This document shows positions 44,133 through 53,122 of a stretch of 64,000 nucleotides of DNA, piece after piece; positions within the stretch are counted from its first letter, which is position 1; every line of letters begins with the position of its first letter. The notes below the pieces were generated by a model that made no database searches, had not been told where the DNA came from, and saw only the letters and a list, made by a program, of their open reading frames with translations. The translations under genes and the position numbers were made by a program. The DNA comes from Streptomyces aquilus (lineage in GTDB: Bacteria > Actinomycetota > Actinomycetes > Streptomycetales > Streptomycetaceae): assembly GCF_003955715.1 (NCBI RefSeq), contig NZ_CP034463.1, positions 2,356,001 through 2,420,000 of the forward strand. Direction: 5' to 3'.

Positions 44133-45173
44133 ATGAACAACCGCATACTCGGAGCCCTGCGCTCCCCCATCACCTTCTCCGTGCTCGCGGGCGTCCTCAT
44201 CGGCGCCCTCTTCCTCGTCGGCACCGGCGCGGACCCGGTCGCGGCCTACGAGGCGGTCCTCACCGGCTCGCTCGGCGCCGACGGCATCGGCTCCACGCTG
44301 ACGACGGGCACCAGCGTGCTCGGCATGGCGCTCGCGCTGGCGATCCCGTTGCGGGCCGGGCTCATCAACCTGGGCGGCGACGGCCAGCTGGTCCTCGGCG
44401 GCATCACGGCGGCCGTGACCGGCCTGTACTCACCGCTGCCGGCGCCCCTCACCGTCGTGCTCGCCCTCCTCGCGGGCATGGCCGCCGGCGCCCTCTACGC
44501 CGCACTGGCCGCCCTGTGCGAGAACCACTTCGGCGTTCCGCTGCTGGTCAGCAGCCTGCTGCTGAGCTACCCGGCGGTGTCGCTCGCCTCCTACCTCGCG
44601 CGCTACCCGCTCAAGGAGCCCGGCTCCAGCCTCCCGCAGACCCGTGCCCTGCCCGACGGGGTGGCGCTGCCCGCGTTCGGTGACTCCACGGTCACCTGGG
44701 GGCTGGTTCTGGTCGTCCTCGCGGCGGCCGCCTACTGGTTCACGGACCAGCGGACCGCGATCGGGTACGAGATCCGCATGACGGGTCTCAACGCGCGGTT
44801 CTCCGCCTACGCGGGCGTCGAACGCCGGGGCCTGACCCTGAAGTTGATGTCCGTGTCGGGCGCGACCGCCGGACTCGTGGGCGCCATCGGGGTGTTGAGC
44901 TTCCCGTACCGTTTCGTGGACGGCTCGCTGACCGCACCGGGCTACACCTGGACGGGACTCACGGCCGCACTGCTGGCGACGGCGGCCCCCCTCGGCACGG
45001 TCATCGCCTCCTTCTTCTTCGCCGTCCTCCAGGTCGGCGGCCTGGCGATGGAGCGGACGACGGAGGTGCCGCGCGAGCTGACGCAGGTGCTCCAGGCGAT
45101 CGTGATCGTGTTCCTGGCGGCCCGACTGCGCTTCCCCAGCAGGTGGTTCAACCGTCGTAAGGAGGCGGTGTGA
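44133..45173 (+). CDS. ABC transporter permease 1, nucleoside type
   Basis: This 346-residue BPD_transp_2 permease follows the ATPase gene with a 1-nt gap. It has about nine hydrophobic segments. GLINLGGDGQLVLGGITAAVTG is the conserved segment after the third helix, split here by the GGDGQ turn, and RMTGLNARFSAYAGVERRG is the cytoplasmic coupling region. Two different permeases are encoded, as in other BMP importers. Confidence 0.92.
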   Translation: MNNRILGALRSPITFSVLAGVLIGALFLVGTGADPVAAYEAVLTGSLGADGIGSTLTTGTSVLGMALALAIPLRAGLINLGGDGQLVLGGITAAVTGLYSPLPAPLTVVLALLAGMAAGALYAALAALCENHFGVPLLVSSLLLSYPAVSLASYLARYPLKEPGSSLPQTRALPDGVALPAFGDSTVTWGLVLVVLAAAAYWFTDQRTAIGYEIRMTGLNARFSAYAGVERRGLTLKLMSVSGATAGLVGAIGVLSFPYRFVDGSLTAPGYTWTGLTAALLATAAPLGTVIASFFFAVLQVGGLAMERTTEVPRELTQVLQAIVIVFLAARLRFPSRWFNRRKEAV

Positions 45174-46045
45174 TGTTCTTCGACTCCGATCTCCTGATGT
45201 CGGCGCTGCGCGCGCTGACCCCGATCCTGCTGGCGGCGCTGGGCGGTGCGATCTGCGAGCGTGCGGGGGTCTTCAACATCGGCCTCGAAGGCATGATGCT
45301 GATGGGCTGCTTCACTGCCGTGGCCACGAGCTGGTTCACCGGGAGCCCGTGGCTGGGCGTGCTGGCGGCGGCCCTCGCGGCGGCGGCCTACTCGCTGATC
45401 CTGGCGGTCGGCACGGTCACGCTGCGCGGCGACGCGGTCGTCCTGGGCGTCGCCATGAACCTCCTCGCCGTGGGCCTCACCAGCTTCCTGCTGCGTACGA
45501 TCTTCGGCGTGCAGGGCACTTTTGACGACCCGTCACTCGCCGGGCTGCCACTCATCGGCGGTCTGAGTCCGCTCGCCTATTTGTCGTGGGCGGCGGTCGC
45601 CGTGGCCGCGGTCATGCTGTCCCGGCATGTGTGGGGGCTCAGGCTGCGCGGGGTCGGCGAGGCGCCGGACGCGGCGGCCACGCTCGGGGTGAGCCCCGCG
45701 AAGTACAAGTACGCGGCCGTCCTGCTCTCCGGCGTCCTGTGCGGACTCGCCGGGGCCCAACTCGCGCTCGGCAATGTCACGTTGTTCACCGAGAACATGA
45801 CCGCGGGCCGCGGCTGGATCGCCGTCGTCGCCGTCATGCTCGGCCGCGCCCTGCCGCTCGGCGTCCTGCTCGCCGCGCTGCTCTTCGGCCTCGCCGAGGC
45901 GGCCGGCTTCCGCCTCCAGGGCCTCGGTCTGCCCCAGCAGGCCACCGACGCCGCGCCGTACGTCGTCACGCTCGGCGCCCTCTTCCTCACCACGGCACGC
46001 CGTCGTCGCCGTGTCCGCCCGTCGTCCACCGGAGCCGCCTCATGA
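45173..46045 (+). CDS. ABC transporter permease 2, nucleoside type
   Basis: The 290-residue product starts at ATG 45173, which overlaps the stop of permease 1 by one base (TGATG) and has AGGAGG 7 nt upstream. GTG 45170 is only 2 nt from that site and is less likely. ERAGVFNIGLEGMMLMG is the NupQ-like signature, and LRGVGEAPDAAATLGVSP is the coupling loop. It overlaps the phosphorylase gene by 4 nt. Confidence 0.92.
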   Translation: MFFDSDLLMSALRALTPILLAALGGAICERAGVFNIGLEGMMLMGCFTAVATSWFTGSPWLGVLAAALAAAAYSLILAVGTVTLRGDAVVLGVAMNLLAVGLTSFLLRTIFGVQGTFDDPSLAGLPLIGGLSPLAYLSWAAVAVAAVMLSRHVWGLRLRGVGEAPDAAATLGVSPAKYKYAAVLLSGVLCGLAGAQLALGNVTLFTENMTAGRGWIAVVAVMLGRALPLGVLLAALLFGLAEAAGFRLQGLGLPQQATDAAPYVVTLGALFLTTARRRRRVRPSSTGAAS

Positions 46046-46794
46046 CGCAGGACCTGCTGCCCATCACCCGCATACCCCGCACCGGCCTGCCGGCCCACGC
46101 GATCGTCGTCGGCGACCCGGCGCGCGCCGCGGCCGTCGCCGCGCTGCTCGACGGCGCCGAGGAGGTGTCGTACCACCGCGAGTACCGTGTGTTCAGCGGC
46201 AGTTGGAAGGGCCTGCCGGTCGTCGTCGCCTCGCACGGGGTGGGCGGGCCGGGCGCGATCCTGCTGTTCCAGGAGCTCGCGGACGCGGGCGTGCGAGTGC
46301 TGCTGCGGTTCGGTACGGCGGGTGCGATGAAGCCGGGGATCGCCGACGGCGACCTCGTCATCGCCGAGGCGGCCGTCCGCGACGACGGGGTCACCCAGCA
46401 GCTGCTGCCGCCGGAGTACCCGGCGGTCTCCTCCCCCGAGGCCGTCTTCGCGCTCCAGCGCGCGGCCCGCGCGGCCGACGCCCCGCACCACCGGGGTGTC
46501 GTCTGGACCCGCGCGGCCTTCCAGCCCGGCCTGCTGCCGCTGTTCTCCTACGCCGGTGCCGGCCTCGCCGCCATCGAGATGGAGCTCTCCGCCCTGCTGG
46601 TCACGGCGTCGCTGCGCGGGCTGGTCGCGGGCGGGGTGCTGGTGGTCGACGGGGCGAACGCGGACGAGCTGGTGGACGACGAGGGCACCAGCGTCTACGA
46701 CCCGCACCGTGACGTGGTCGCGGCCGGTGTCGAGAAGGGGGCCGTCGTGTCGCTGGAGGCGCTGCGGCTGCTGGCCGAGGAGTACGGGCTGTGA
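46042..46794 (+). CDS. Nucleoside phosphorylase (PNP/UDP family)
   Basis: The 250-residue product starts at ATG 46042 (ATGA overlap with the permease stop). Phosphate and base sites are visible: HAIVVGDPARAAAVAALLDGA, the central LLRFGTAGAMKPGIADGDLVI, and the ribose-site FSYAGAGLAAIEMELSALLV with Met-Glu. Such enzymes split purine or uridine nucleosides with phosphate to give a base and ribose 1-phosphate. Next to MtaD-like and Mtn genes, methylthioinosine or methylthioadenosine is a plausible substrate, giving methylthioribose 1-phosphate for MtnA. Specificity cannot be told from sequence alone. Confidence 0.9.
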   Translation: MTQDLLPITRIPRTGLPAHAIVVGDPARAAAVAALLDGAEEVSYHREYRVFSGSWKGLPVVVASHGVGGPGAILLFQELADAGVRVLLRFGTAGAMKPGIADGDLVIAEAAVRDDGVTQQLLPPEYPAVSSPEAVFALQRAARAADAPHHRGVVWTRAAFQPGLLPLFSYAGAGLAAIEMELSALLVTASLRGLVAGGVLVVDGANADELVDDEGTSVYDPHRDVVAAGVEKGAVVSLEALRLLAEEYGL

Positions 46795-48086
46795 GCATCG
46801 ATCTGCTGGTGCACGGCGGTGACGTCCTGACCGTCGACGAGGCCGGGACCGTCGTACGGGACGGGGCGGTCGCGGTCCACGAGGGCGAGATCGTCGCCGT
46901 CGGCCCCGCCGAGGAGCTGAAAGCGCGCTTCACAGCCGCCGAGGACGTTGACGCGGCGGGCTGTCTCGTCCTGCCCGGCCTGGTCAACACGCACACCCAC
47001 CTCGCGATGACCCTCATACGGGGTCTCGCCGACGACGTCACCCTCCAGGGGTTCCTGGAGCGGGTGCTGCCCGCCGAGGCCCGGCTGCTGGCGCCGAAGA
47101 ACGTGGCTGCGGCGGTACGGCTCGCGATCGCCGAGAGCGTCCGGGCCGGGGTGACCTCCGCGCTCGACATGTACTGGTTCCACGAGGCGGCCGAGCAGGC
47201 GGCCCGGGAAGCGGGCTGGCGGCTGCACACCGGGCCCACCTTCATGGACGTACCCGAGCCGCCGGACGCGATCGCCTACGAGGACCGGCTGGAGTGGGCG
47301 CGCCGGGACCTGCTGGCGCGCGGCCCGGCCCGCCCCGGCCACCGGCCCGTGGTGTTCGCGCACTCGACGTACACCCTCTCCCCCGACCAGCTCGTCGAGA
47401 TCTTCGCCCTGGCACGCGAGTTCGGCGCCCTGATCCACATCCACGCGGCCGAGAACGCCACCGAGGTCGCCACGGTCGAGGTCAAGTACGGCAAGCGTCC
47501 CGTGGAGTTGCTGGACTCGCTCGGGCTGCTCGGCGACGACGTGCTGCTGGCGCACGCCGTGGATCTGACCGGCCCGGAGATCGCGGTGCTGGCCCGCACC
47601 GGCACCTCGGTCGCCCACTGCCCGGTCTCCAACCTGAAGTTGGGCTGCGGGATCGCGCCGGTGCCGCGGCTGCTGAGCGCCGGGGTGACCGTCGGGCTGG
47701 GCACGGACGGGGCCGTCAGCTCCAACACGCTGGACGTGCTCGGGGCGGTGCGGCAGGCGGCGCTCGTGCACAAGGCGGGCGGCGACCCCACCCTCGTCGG
47801 CGCCGAACGGGCCGTACGGATGGCGACGATCGAGGGTGCGCGGGCACTGGGGCTCGGGGAGCAGTTGGGCTCGTTGGAGGTGGGCAAGCGGGCCGACCTG
47901 GTCGTCCTCGACCTGAACGCCCCGCATCTGCGGCCGCCGCATGACCCGTGGTCGACGCTCGCCTACGCGGCGCACTCGGCGGATGTACGGGACACCGTGG
48001 TCGACGGGCGGGTGCTGATGCGGGACCGGGTGCTGACCACGCTGGACGAGCCGGCCGTGATCGCCGACCTGGAAGCACTGGTCTGA
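46791..48086 (+). CDS. Amidohydrolase of the MTA/SAH deaminase type
   Basis: GTG 46791 (overlapping the phosphorylase stop by 4 nt) gives 431 residues. Metal ligands are in PGLVNTHTHLAM (HxH), LIHIHAAEN, LLAHAVDL and LGTDGAVSSN. The order matches MtaD/TrzN-family deaminases that turn methylthioadenosine or S-adenosylhomocysteine into the inosine form. EVKYGKRPVELLDSLGLLG is a characteristic loop. The pairing with a nucleoside phosphorylase matches the Pseudomonas route MTA, methylthioinosine, methylthioribose 1-phosphate. Other substrates such as guanine-like bases remain possible. Confidence 0.88.
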   Translation: MSIDLLVHGGDVLTVDEAGTVVRDGAVAVHEGEIVAVGPAEELKARFTAAEDVDAAGCLVLPGLVNTHTHLAMTLIRGLADDVTLQGFLERVLPAEARLLAPKNVAAAVRLAIAESVRAGVTSALDMYWFHEAAEQAAREAGWRLHTGPTFMDVPEPPDAIAYEDRLEWARRDLLARGPARPGHRPVVFAHSTYTLSPDQLVEIFALAREFGALIHIHAAENATEVATVEVKYGKRPVELLDSLGLLGDDVLLAHAVDLTGPEIAVLARTGTSVAHCPVSNLKLGCGIAPVPRLLSAGVTVGLGTDGAVSSNTLDVLGAVRQAALVHKAGGDPTLVGAERAVRMATIEGARALGLGEQLGSLEVGKRADLVVLDLNAPHLRPPHDPWSTLAYAAHSADVRDTVVDGRVLMRDRVLTTLDEPAVIADLEALV

Positions 48087-48133
48087 CCGGGGATTTCGCT
48101 CCCGCGACGCTCTTTCCGCCCCCATAATGACGT

Positions 48134-48150
48134 GAGACATCGGATGTCTC
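48134..48150. promoter_or_regulatory. Palindromic candidate operator of the FadR-type regulator
   Basis: GAGACATC (48134-48141) and GATGTCTC (48143-48150) form a perfect 8-bp palindrome around a single G. It lies 36 nt upstream of the GntR-type gene start, and its form is like FadR-family operators. Autoregulation is likely. Confidence 0.65.
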
Positions 48151-48185
48151 GACGGACATGCGCGTGAACCACAGGGAGGCCGGCC

Positions 48186-48857
48186 ATGGCAGTGACCGAC
48201 GAGGCGATCGAGAAGATCAAGGACATGATCGTCTCCGGCGCCCTGCGCCCCGGCGACCGGCTGCCGAAGGAGTCCGAACTCGCCTCGGACCTCGGGCTGT
48301 CCCGCAACTCCCTGCGCGAGGCCGTGCGCGCCCTGTCGCTGATCCGGATCCTGGACGTGCGACAGGGCGACGGCACGTACGTGACCAGCCTCGACCCCCA
48401 ACTCCTGCTGGAGGCCCTGAGTTTCGTCGTCGACTTCCACCGCGACGACACGGTGCTGGAGTTCCTCGCCGTGCGCCGCATCCTGGAGCCGGCCGCGACC
48501 GGGATGGCTGCCTCCCGGGTCAGCGAGCAGCAACTGGACGCGCTCTCGGCCCAGTTGGACAAACTCGGCGCCAACCCGTCGGTGGAGGAGCTGGTCGCCT
48601 CCGATCTGGACTTCCACCGGGGCATCGTGCAGAGCTCCGGCAACTCCGTGCTGTGCTCCCTCCTCGACGGCCTGTCGGGCCCCACCACCCGGGCCCGGAT
48701 CTGGCGCGGCCTGACCCAGGAGGACGCCGTCAGCCGCACACTGCACGAGCACCGCATGATCCTCACCGCCCTGCGGGACCGGGACGCGGAGGCGGCGCGG
48801 TCATGGGCGACGGTGCACATCGCGAGCGTGGAGCAGTGGCTACGCGCGTCACTGTGA
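48186..48857 (+). CDS. GntR-family (FadR subfamily) transcriptional regulator
   Basis: The 223-residue product starts MAVTDEAIEKIKDMIVSG at ATG 48186 with GGGAGG upstream. The N-terminal winged helix has PGDRLPKESELASDLGLSRNSLREAVRAL (two parts around GLSR). The C-terminal FCD helical domain from about residue 90 shows metal ligands DLDFHRGIVQSSGN and LHEHRMILTALRDRD. The effector and target genes are not evident. A perfect palindrome lies in its promoter region. It is not clearly linked to the upstream amidohydrolase gene, because the gap of 99 nt holds its own promoter. Confidence 0.92.
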   Translation: MAVTDEAIEKIKDMIVSGALRPGDRLPKESELASDLGLSRNSLREAVRALSLIRILDVRQGDGTYVTSLDPQLLLEALSFVVDFHRDDTVLEFLAVRRILEPAATGMAASRVSEQQLDALSAQLDKLGANPSVEELVASDLDFHRGIVQSSGNSVLCSLLDGLSGPTTRARIWRGLTQEDAVSRTLHEHRMILTALRDRDAEAARSWATVHIASVEQWLRASL

Positions 48858-49016
48858 AACGGGTGATTCGACCCGGCGCAGATCATCGGGGGGTGTTCCG
48901 GGGTGGCTAATGGGGCAGTGATGCGTTCACTCCCCCGTGCAAGGGGGCTGCGGACGCCCCCGCTGGACGCCGTAAGGTTGGGGCGTACGGGAGGGCACGT
49001 CGGAAGGAGGCGCTGG

Positions 49017-50036
49017 GTGATCGAGCTCGAGGGGGTTCCCGAGCTGATCGACCCGGTCATGGTGGCCGCGTTCGAGGGCTGGAACGATGCCGGCGACGCC
49101 GCCTCCACCGCGGTCGCGCATCTGGACAGGGAGTGGAAGGGCGAGGTGTTCGCGGCGCTGGACGCCGAGGACTACTACGACTTCCAGGTGAACCGGCCCA
49201 CGGTGTGGATGGACGCCGGAGTACGCAAGATCACATGGCCCACGACGCGGCTGTCCGTGGTCCGGGTCGGCGGCGAGAAGCCGCGCGATCTCGTACTGGT
49301 CCGAGGTATCGAACCGTCCATGCGCTGGCGCTCGTTCTGCAACGAGCTGCTGGGCTTCGCCCATGAACTGGGCGTCGAGCTGGTCGTGATCCTGGGCGCT
49401 CTGCTCGGTGACACCCCGCACACGCGTCCGGTCCCGATCAGCGGGACCACGTCCGATCCGGACCTGGCCCAGCGGATGGACCTGGAGGAGACCAAGTACG
49501 AGGGGCCCACGGGCATCGTCGGCGTCCTCCAGGAGGCGTGCACGCACGCGGGTGTGCCGGCCGTGTCGCTGTGGGCGGCCGTGCCGCACTACGTGTCGCA
49601 GCCGCCGAACCCGAAGGCGACGCTGGCCCTGCTCAACCGGCTCGAGGACCTGATCGACGTGCGCATCCCGCTGGGCGAGCTGCCCGAGGACGCGCGCGCC
49701 TGGCAGGTGGGCGTGGACCAGCTGGCCGCCGAGGACACCGAGGTCGCCGAGTACGTGCAGACGCTGGAGGAGGCCCGGGACACCGCCGAGCTGCCGGAGG
49801 CGTCGGGCGAGGCGATCGCCCGCGAGTTCGAGCGGTATCTGCGGCGCCGGGACGGCGGCAGCCCGCCGGGCGGGCACGCGACGGACAGCGGCGACGGTAC
49901 GTCGTATCTGCGGGACGGCCCCAGCGGTCGTACTCGCCCGCCGAAGCCGCCGAAGCCGAGCGCGGACACGGATCCCGAGCCGGGTGCGGAGTCGGGGACC
50001 GATGGCGACGATTCAGGGGATTCGTCGGAGGAGTGA
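49017..50036 (+). CDS. PAC2-family (proteasome assembly chaperone-like) protein
   Basis: GTG 49017 with AAGGAGG 6 nt upstream gives 339 residues; an earlier frame to 48903 is unlikely. The PAC2 domain covers about 1-280: MVAAFEGWNDAGDAASTAV, LVLVRGIEPSMRWRSFCNEL, VILGALLGDTPHTRPVPISG and SLWAAVPHYVSQPPNPKATLALL. The last 55 residues are disordered and acidic. Eukaryotic PAC2 helps assemble the proteasome, but bacterial members are uncharacterised in my knowledge. Here a 20S proteasome is present about 40 kb away, so a role in its assembly is possible but unproven. Confidence 0.9.
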   Translation: MIELEGVPELIDPVMVAAFEGWNDAGDAASTAVAHLDREWKGEVFAALDAEDYYDFQVNRPTVWMDAGVRKITWPTTRLSVVRVGGEKPRDLVLVRGIEPSMRWRSFCNELLGFAHELGVELVVILGALLGDTPHTRPVPISGTTSDPDLAQRMDLEETKYEGPTGIVGVLQEACTHAGVPAVSLWAAVPHYVSQPPNPKATLALLNRLEDLIDVRIPLGELPEDARAWQVGVDQLAAEDTEVAEYVQTLEEARDTAELPEASGEAIAREFERYLRRRDGGSPPGGHATDSGDGTSYLRDGPSGRTRPPKPPKPSADTDPEPGAESGTDGDDSGDSSEE

Positions 50037-50050
50037 GAAGCGAGACGGGG

Positions 50051-50081
50051 AAGGGCGGTGCGCCTGGCGCGCACCGCCCTT
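50051..50081. terminator. Convergent terminator
   Basis: A 13-bp stem, AAGGGCGGTGCGC (50051-50063) with GCGCACCGCCCTT (50069-50081), separates the PAC2 gene and the convergent beta-propeller gene. Confidence 0.8.
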
Positions 50082-50103
50082 TGTCACGTCCCGAGGGTCG
50101 GTG

Positions 50104-51057
50104 TCACACCTGCGGCACCGCCACCGCGTCGTAGTCGGTGTCGGGTGTCGGCTGCTCCACGTCGAAGCGGGCGTTGGGCAGGTAGAGCCGGTCGCCCCAG
50201 GCCGCGACGGTCGTCGGGATGCGGAAGCGCGGGTCGGTGATCCGGGTGATCGCCGTGCCCTTGGTGCCGGCCGCGTTCAGGCGGAAGACGTCGATGGCGT
50301 TCTGCGCCTGCTGGACGACGTAGAAGGTCCGGCCGAGCAGCAACATGCCGTCCCCGTTGGGGAGTTTGGCGCCGCCGAGGTCGACGGCGGTGGCGGCTCC
50401 GGTGCGCGGGTCGACCCGCATGAGGGTGCCGCCGTCGGCGAAGCAGTTCACCACGAGCAGGGCGCGGCCGTCGGGGGTGCGCTCGATGCCGTTGGCGGTG
50501 AAGTCGTCGCCCTGGACCCAGTCGCCGGACAGGGGCAGCGTCGTCAGGGCCCCGGGCGCGCCGTGCTTGCCGAGGGCCACACGGTAGAGCTGGGCCTTGA
50601 AGGAGTCGGTGAACCAGGCGGCGCCCGGGGTGAGGATCACGTCGTTCACGAAGCTGCCGCCAGTGGCGTACACCTTCTCGAGGGCGCCCGAGCGGAGGTC
50701 CACCGTGCGGATCTCCCCGCTGACGCCGCCGGCGAGGAACAGCCGGCCGTGGCCGATCTTGAGGCCCACGGTGGGGTGCTCGGCGCCGAGGCCCTTGCTG
50801 ACGACGGAGCCGCGGCCCGTGGCGAGGTTCGCCCGGTAGATGTCCCCGTTGGCCAGGGAGCCGAAGTAGGCGAAGGGTTTGCCGCCGATGGTGATGCCCT
50901 CGGGCTGGAAGCCGTCGGGCAGCGGGAACTGGTCGGGCCAGGCGGTTTTCGGCGCTGCGGCCGCGTGCGCGGTGCCGCCGAGCAGCGCCGCTCCCGTCAG
51001 CGCCGCTGTTCCGGTGAGCAGTCTTCTACGTGCGAAGGAACGTGCTGTGGGTGCCAC
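50104..51057 (-). CDS. Tat-exported six-bladed beta-propeller protein (SMP-30/gluconolactonase-like)
   Basis: GTG 51057 with AAGGA upstream gives 317 residues. The signal peptide has RRRLLTGTAALTGAALLGG, a Tat motif, and a probable cleavage after AHA. The mature part repeats strands with GDIYRANLATGRGSVVSKG, GEIRTVDLRSGALEKVY and GTLMRVDPRTGAATAV. FVNDVILTPGAAWFTDSF and TANGIERTPDGRALLVVNC match the metal-site loops of SMP-30-like hydrolases (N-D-V and N-G). Substrate is unknown; a secreted lactonase or a binding protein is possible. Confidence 0.85.
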   Translation of the reverse strand: MAPTARSFARRRLLTGTAALTGAALLGGTAHAAAAPKTAWPDQFPLPDGFQPEGITIGGKPFAYFGSLANGDIYRANLATGRGSVVSKGLGAEHPTVGLKIGHGRLFLAGGVSGEIRTVDLRSGALEKVYATGGSFVNDVILTPGAAWFTDSFKAQLYRVALGKHGAPGALTTLPLSGDWVQGDDFTANGIERTPDGRALLVVNCFADGGTLMRVDPRTGAATAVDLGGAKLPNGDGMLLLGRTFYVVQQAQNAIDVFRLNAAGTKGTAITRITDPRFRIPTTVAAWGDRLYLPNARFDVEQPTPDTDYDAVAVPQV

Positions 51058-51351
51058 TGTGCGTCCTTCTGCCAAGGGGCCGGCGATCACCGGCCGAACG
51101 GTCAACAGACGCTCTCACCCCATCACATGACCGTCACCTCCGCAGTCTTTGGCCGGATTGTGGCGGGACATCTGTTTCAGGACGGATTGCACGCGGTACC
51201 CAGTTCAACTTGTTTTCAAACCGAGTTGGCGAACACGGGGTGGACGGGGGGCCGTTCCGGTGGTTGGTTGTCCCCGGAGACGCATCGAGTCCCCAGCAGG
51301 ACGCACCACCCGCAACCAGGCACCCGCAAGGACCGAAGGGAGCGGCACCCG
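51058..51351. other. Divergent interval between the propeller gene and the subtilisin gene
   Basis: These 294 nt contain a small hairpin (GGCCGG 51078-51083 with CCGGCC 51090-51095) and a relatively AT-rich stretch near 51205-51230 with CAACT and AGTTG arms, likely part of the promoter of the plus-strand unit. No gene is seen. Confidence 0.5.
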
Positions 51352-53082
51352 ATGAGCGACCAGGTACAGCCGGCGCAGGGCCCGGGAGCGTCCGGGCCGG
51401 GGCCCGACGGAGCGGGATTCACCTATCGAGGGGCCGAGCAGGAACTGATCGTCGTCGCCCGCCCCGAGGCCCGGCTGCGTGCCGGCGCCGAGGGCGTACG
51501 GTCGGCGGCCGGCGCCGACGTCTCGGCCCTCAACATGTTCCTCAGCGACGAACAGCTCGCTCTGGAACCCCTGTTCGGCAGCGAGGAGAGGCTTCAGCAG
51601 TCGGCCACGGCGAACACCGAGAACGTGCCCGACCTCGCGCTGTTCTACCGGGTCAGCGGCGACCGCAGCCGCGCCGAGGAACTGCGCTCGCGGATCGCCG
51701 CGCTGCCGGGCATCGACACCGCGTACGTGAAGCCGGGCGCCGTCCCCGCCTCCCTGGGGCAGGTCGGCGAGGAGAGCGGTCGGCTGAAGGAAGGCGCCCC
51801 GGTCACCCCGGACTTCAGCAGCCGGCAGGGCTATCTGGGGCCCGCCCCCGAGGGGATCGACGCCCGCTGGGCCTGGCAGCGGCCCGGCGGCACCGGTCAG
51901 GGCGTGACCGTGATCGACGTCGAGGGCTCCTGGCAGCTCGGTCACGAGGACCTGGCCGCCAAGCTGGCCGGCGTCGTGGTCGGCACCCCGCTGACCGACC
52001 TGGCCTGGCGCAACCACGGCACCGCGGTGATCGGCGTGATCGGCGGCGACCGCACCGAGTTCGGGGTCACGGGCGTCGTACCGGACGCGGTGACCGCGGC
52101 CGCGTCCTTCCAGGGCATCGGCACCGCGGCCGCGATCCACGCGGCGGCGGACCGGCTCGGCCCCGGCGACATCGTGCTGGTCGAGCTGCACCGCCCGGGC
52201 CCGCGGCTGGACTTCGCCGACCGCGACGACCAGAAGGGCTACGTCGCCCTCGAATGGTGGCCGGACGACTTCGCGGCCGTCCGGTACGCCACCGCCAAGG
52301 GCGTGATCGTCGTGGCGGCCGCGGGCAACGGGTCCGAGTCCCTCGACGACGCCGTCTACGAGCGCCGCCCGGACGCGTTCCCGGAGTGGTGGCGCAATCC
52401 GTTCAACCCGTCCAACCAGTCCTCCGGCGCGATCCTGGTCGGCGCGGGCGCCCCGCCGCCCGGCACGCACGGCCGCGACCACGGCCCGGACCGCTCCCGG
52501 CTCGCGTTCTCCAACTACGGTGCCCGCGTGGACGCCCAGGGCTGGGGCCGCGAGGTCACCACCACCGGCGGCTTCTGGGACCGGCCCGGCGACCTGCAGG
52601 GCGGGGCCGAGGAGATCGCCTGGTACACGGACACGTTCTCCGGGACGTCCTCGGCCTCGCCGATGGTGGTCGGCGCGCTGGCCGCGCTCCAGGGCATGCT
52701 GAAGGCGGCCGGCCAGGCACCGATGTCCCCGGAGCGGGCCCGCGCGATGCTGCGGGCGACCGGCTCCCCGCAGCAGGACGCGCCGGGCCGGCCCGCGTCC
52801 CAGCGGATCGGCAGCCGGCCCGACATCAAGGCGGCGGTCACCCATCTGCTGCCGCACGCGGTCGGCTCGGGTCAGGCCGAACGGTACTGGGACGAGCTGC
52901 TGCCGTATCCGCGCGAACTCCCGCCGAGGCTCCGGCTGTTCGTGGCCGGCGGCTGGCGGAACCTCAACCATCCCTCCCCGGAGATCCGCCAGGCGGTGCA
53001 CTCCGCCTTCGCGGGGGGACGGCCCGACGTCCGCGTGTGGTTCGCGGACGACGATGTCGTCGGCCTGGTCGTGACGGGCTGA
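51352..53082 (+). CDS. Subtilisin-family serine protease without a recognisable signal peptide
   Basis: ATG 51352 with GAAGGGAG upstream gives 576 residues. The S8 triad is complete: Asp189 in TVIDVEGSWQ, His222 in RNHGTAVIGVIGG and Ser433 in SGTSSASPMV, with Asn326 in AAGNGS for the oxyanion hole. Residues 1-150 are a unique N-terminal region whose part 85-130 (VPDLALFYRVSGDRSRAEEL) could be an I9-like pro-domain. There is no signal peptide or membrane segment, so it may act in the cytosol. The last 45 residues (FVAGGWRNLNHPSPEIRQAV, then HSAFAGG) resemble the C-terminus of the next gene product. It is followed 40 nt later by the glutamine-rich protein. Confidence 0.9.
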   Translation: MSDQVQPAQGPGASGPGPDGAGFTYRGAEQELIVVARPEARLRAGAEGVRSAAGADVSALNMFLSDEQLALEPLFGSEERLQQSATANTENVPDLALFYRVSGDRSRAEELRSRIAALPGIDTAYVKPGAVPASLGQVGEESGRLKEGAPVTPDFSSRQGYLGPAPEGIDARWAWQRPGGTGQGVTVIDVEGSWQLGHEDLAAKLAGVVVGTPLTDLAWRNHGTAVIGVIGGDRTEFGVTGVVPDAVTAAASFQGIGTAAAIHAAADRLGPGDIVLVELHRPGPRLDFADRDDQKGYVALEWWPDDFAAVRYATAKGVIVVAAAGNGSESLDDAVYERRPDAFPEWWRNPFNPSNQSSGAILVGAGAPPPGTHGRDHGPDRSRLAFSNYGARVDAQGWGREVTTTGGFWDRPGDLQGGAEEIAWYTDTFSGTSSASPMVVGALAALQGMLKAAGQAPMSPERARAMLRATGSPQQDAPGRPASQRIGSRPDIKAAVTHLLPHAVGSGQAERYWDELLPYPRELPPRLRLFVAGGWRNLNHPSPEIRQAVHSAFAGGRPDVRVWFADDDVVGLVVTG

Positions 53083-53122
53083 CGACAGCACATCCCAACC
53101 ATCAAGGGAAGGTGACACCCGC

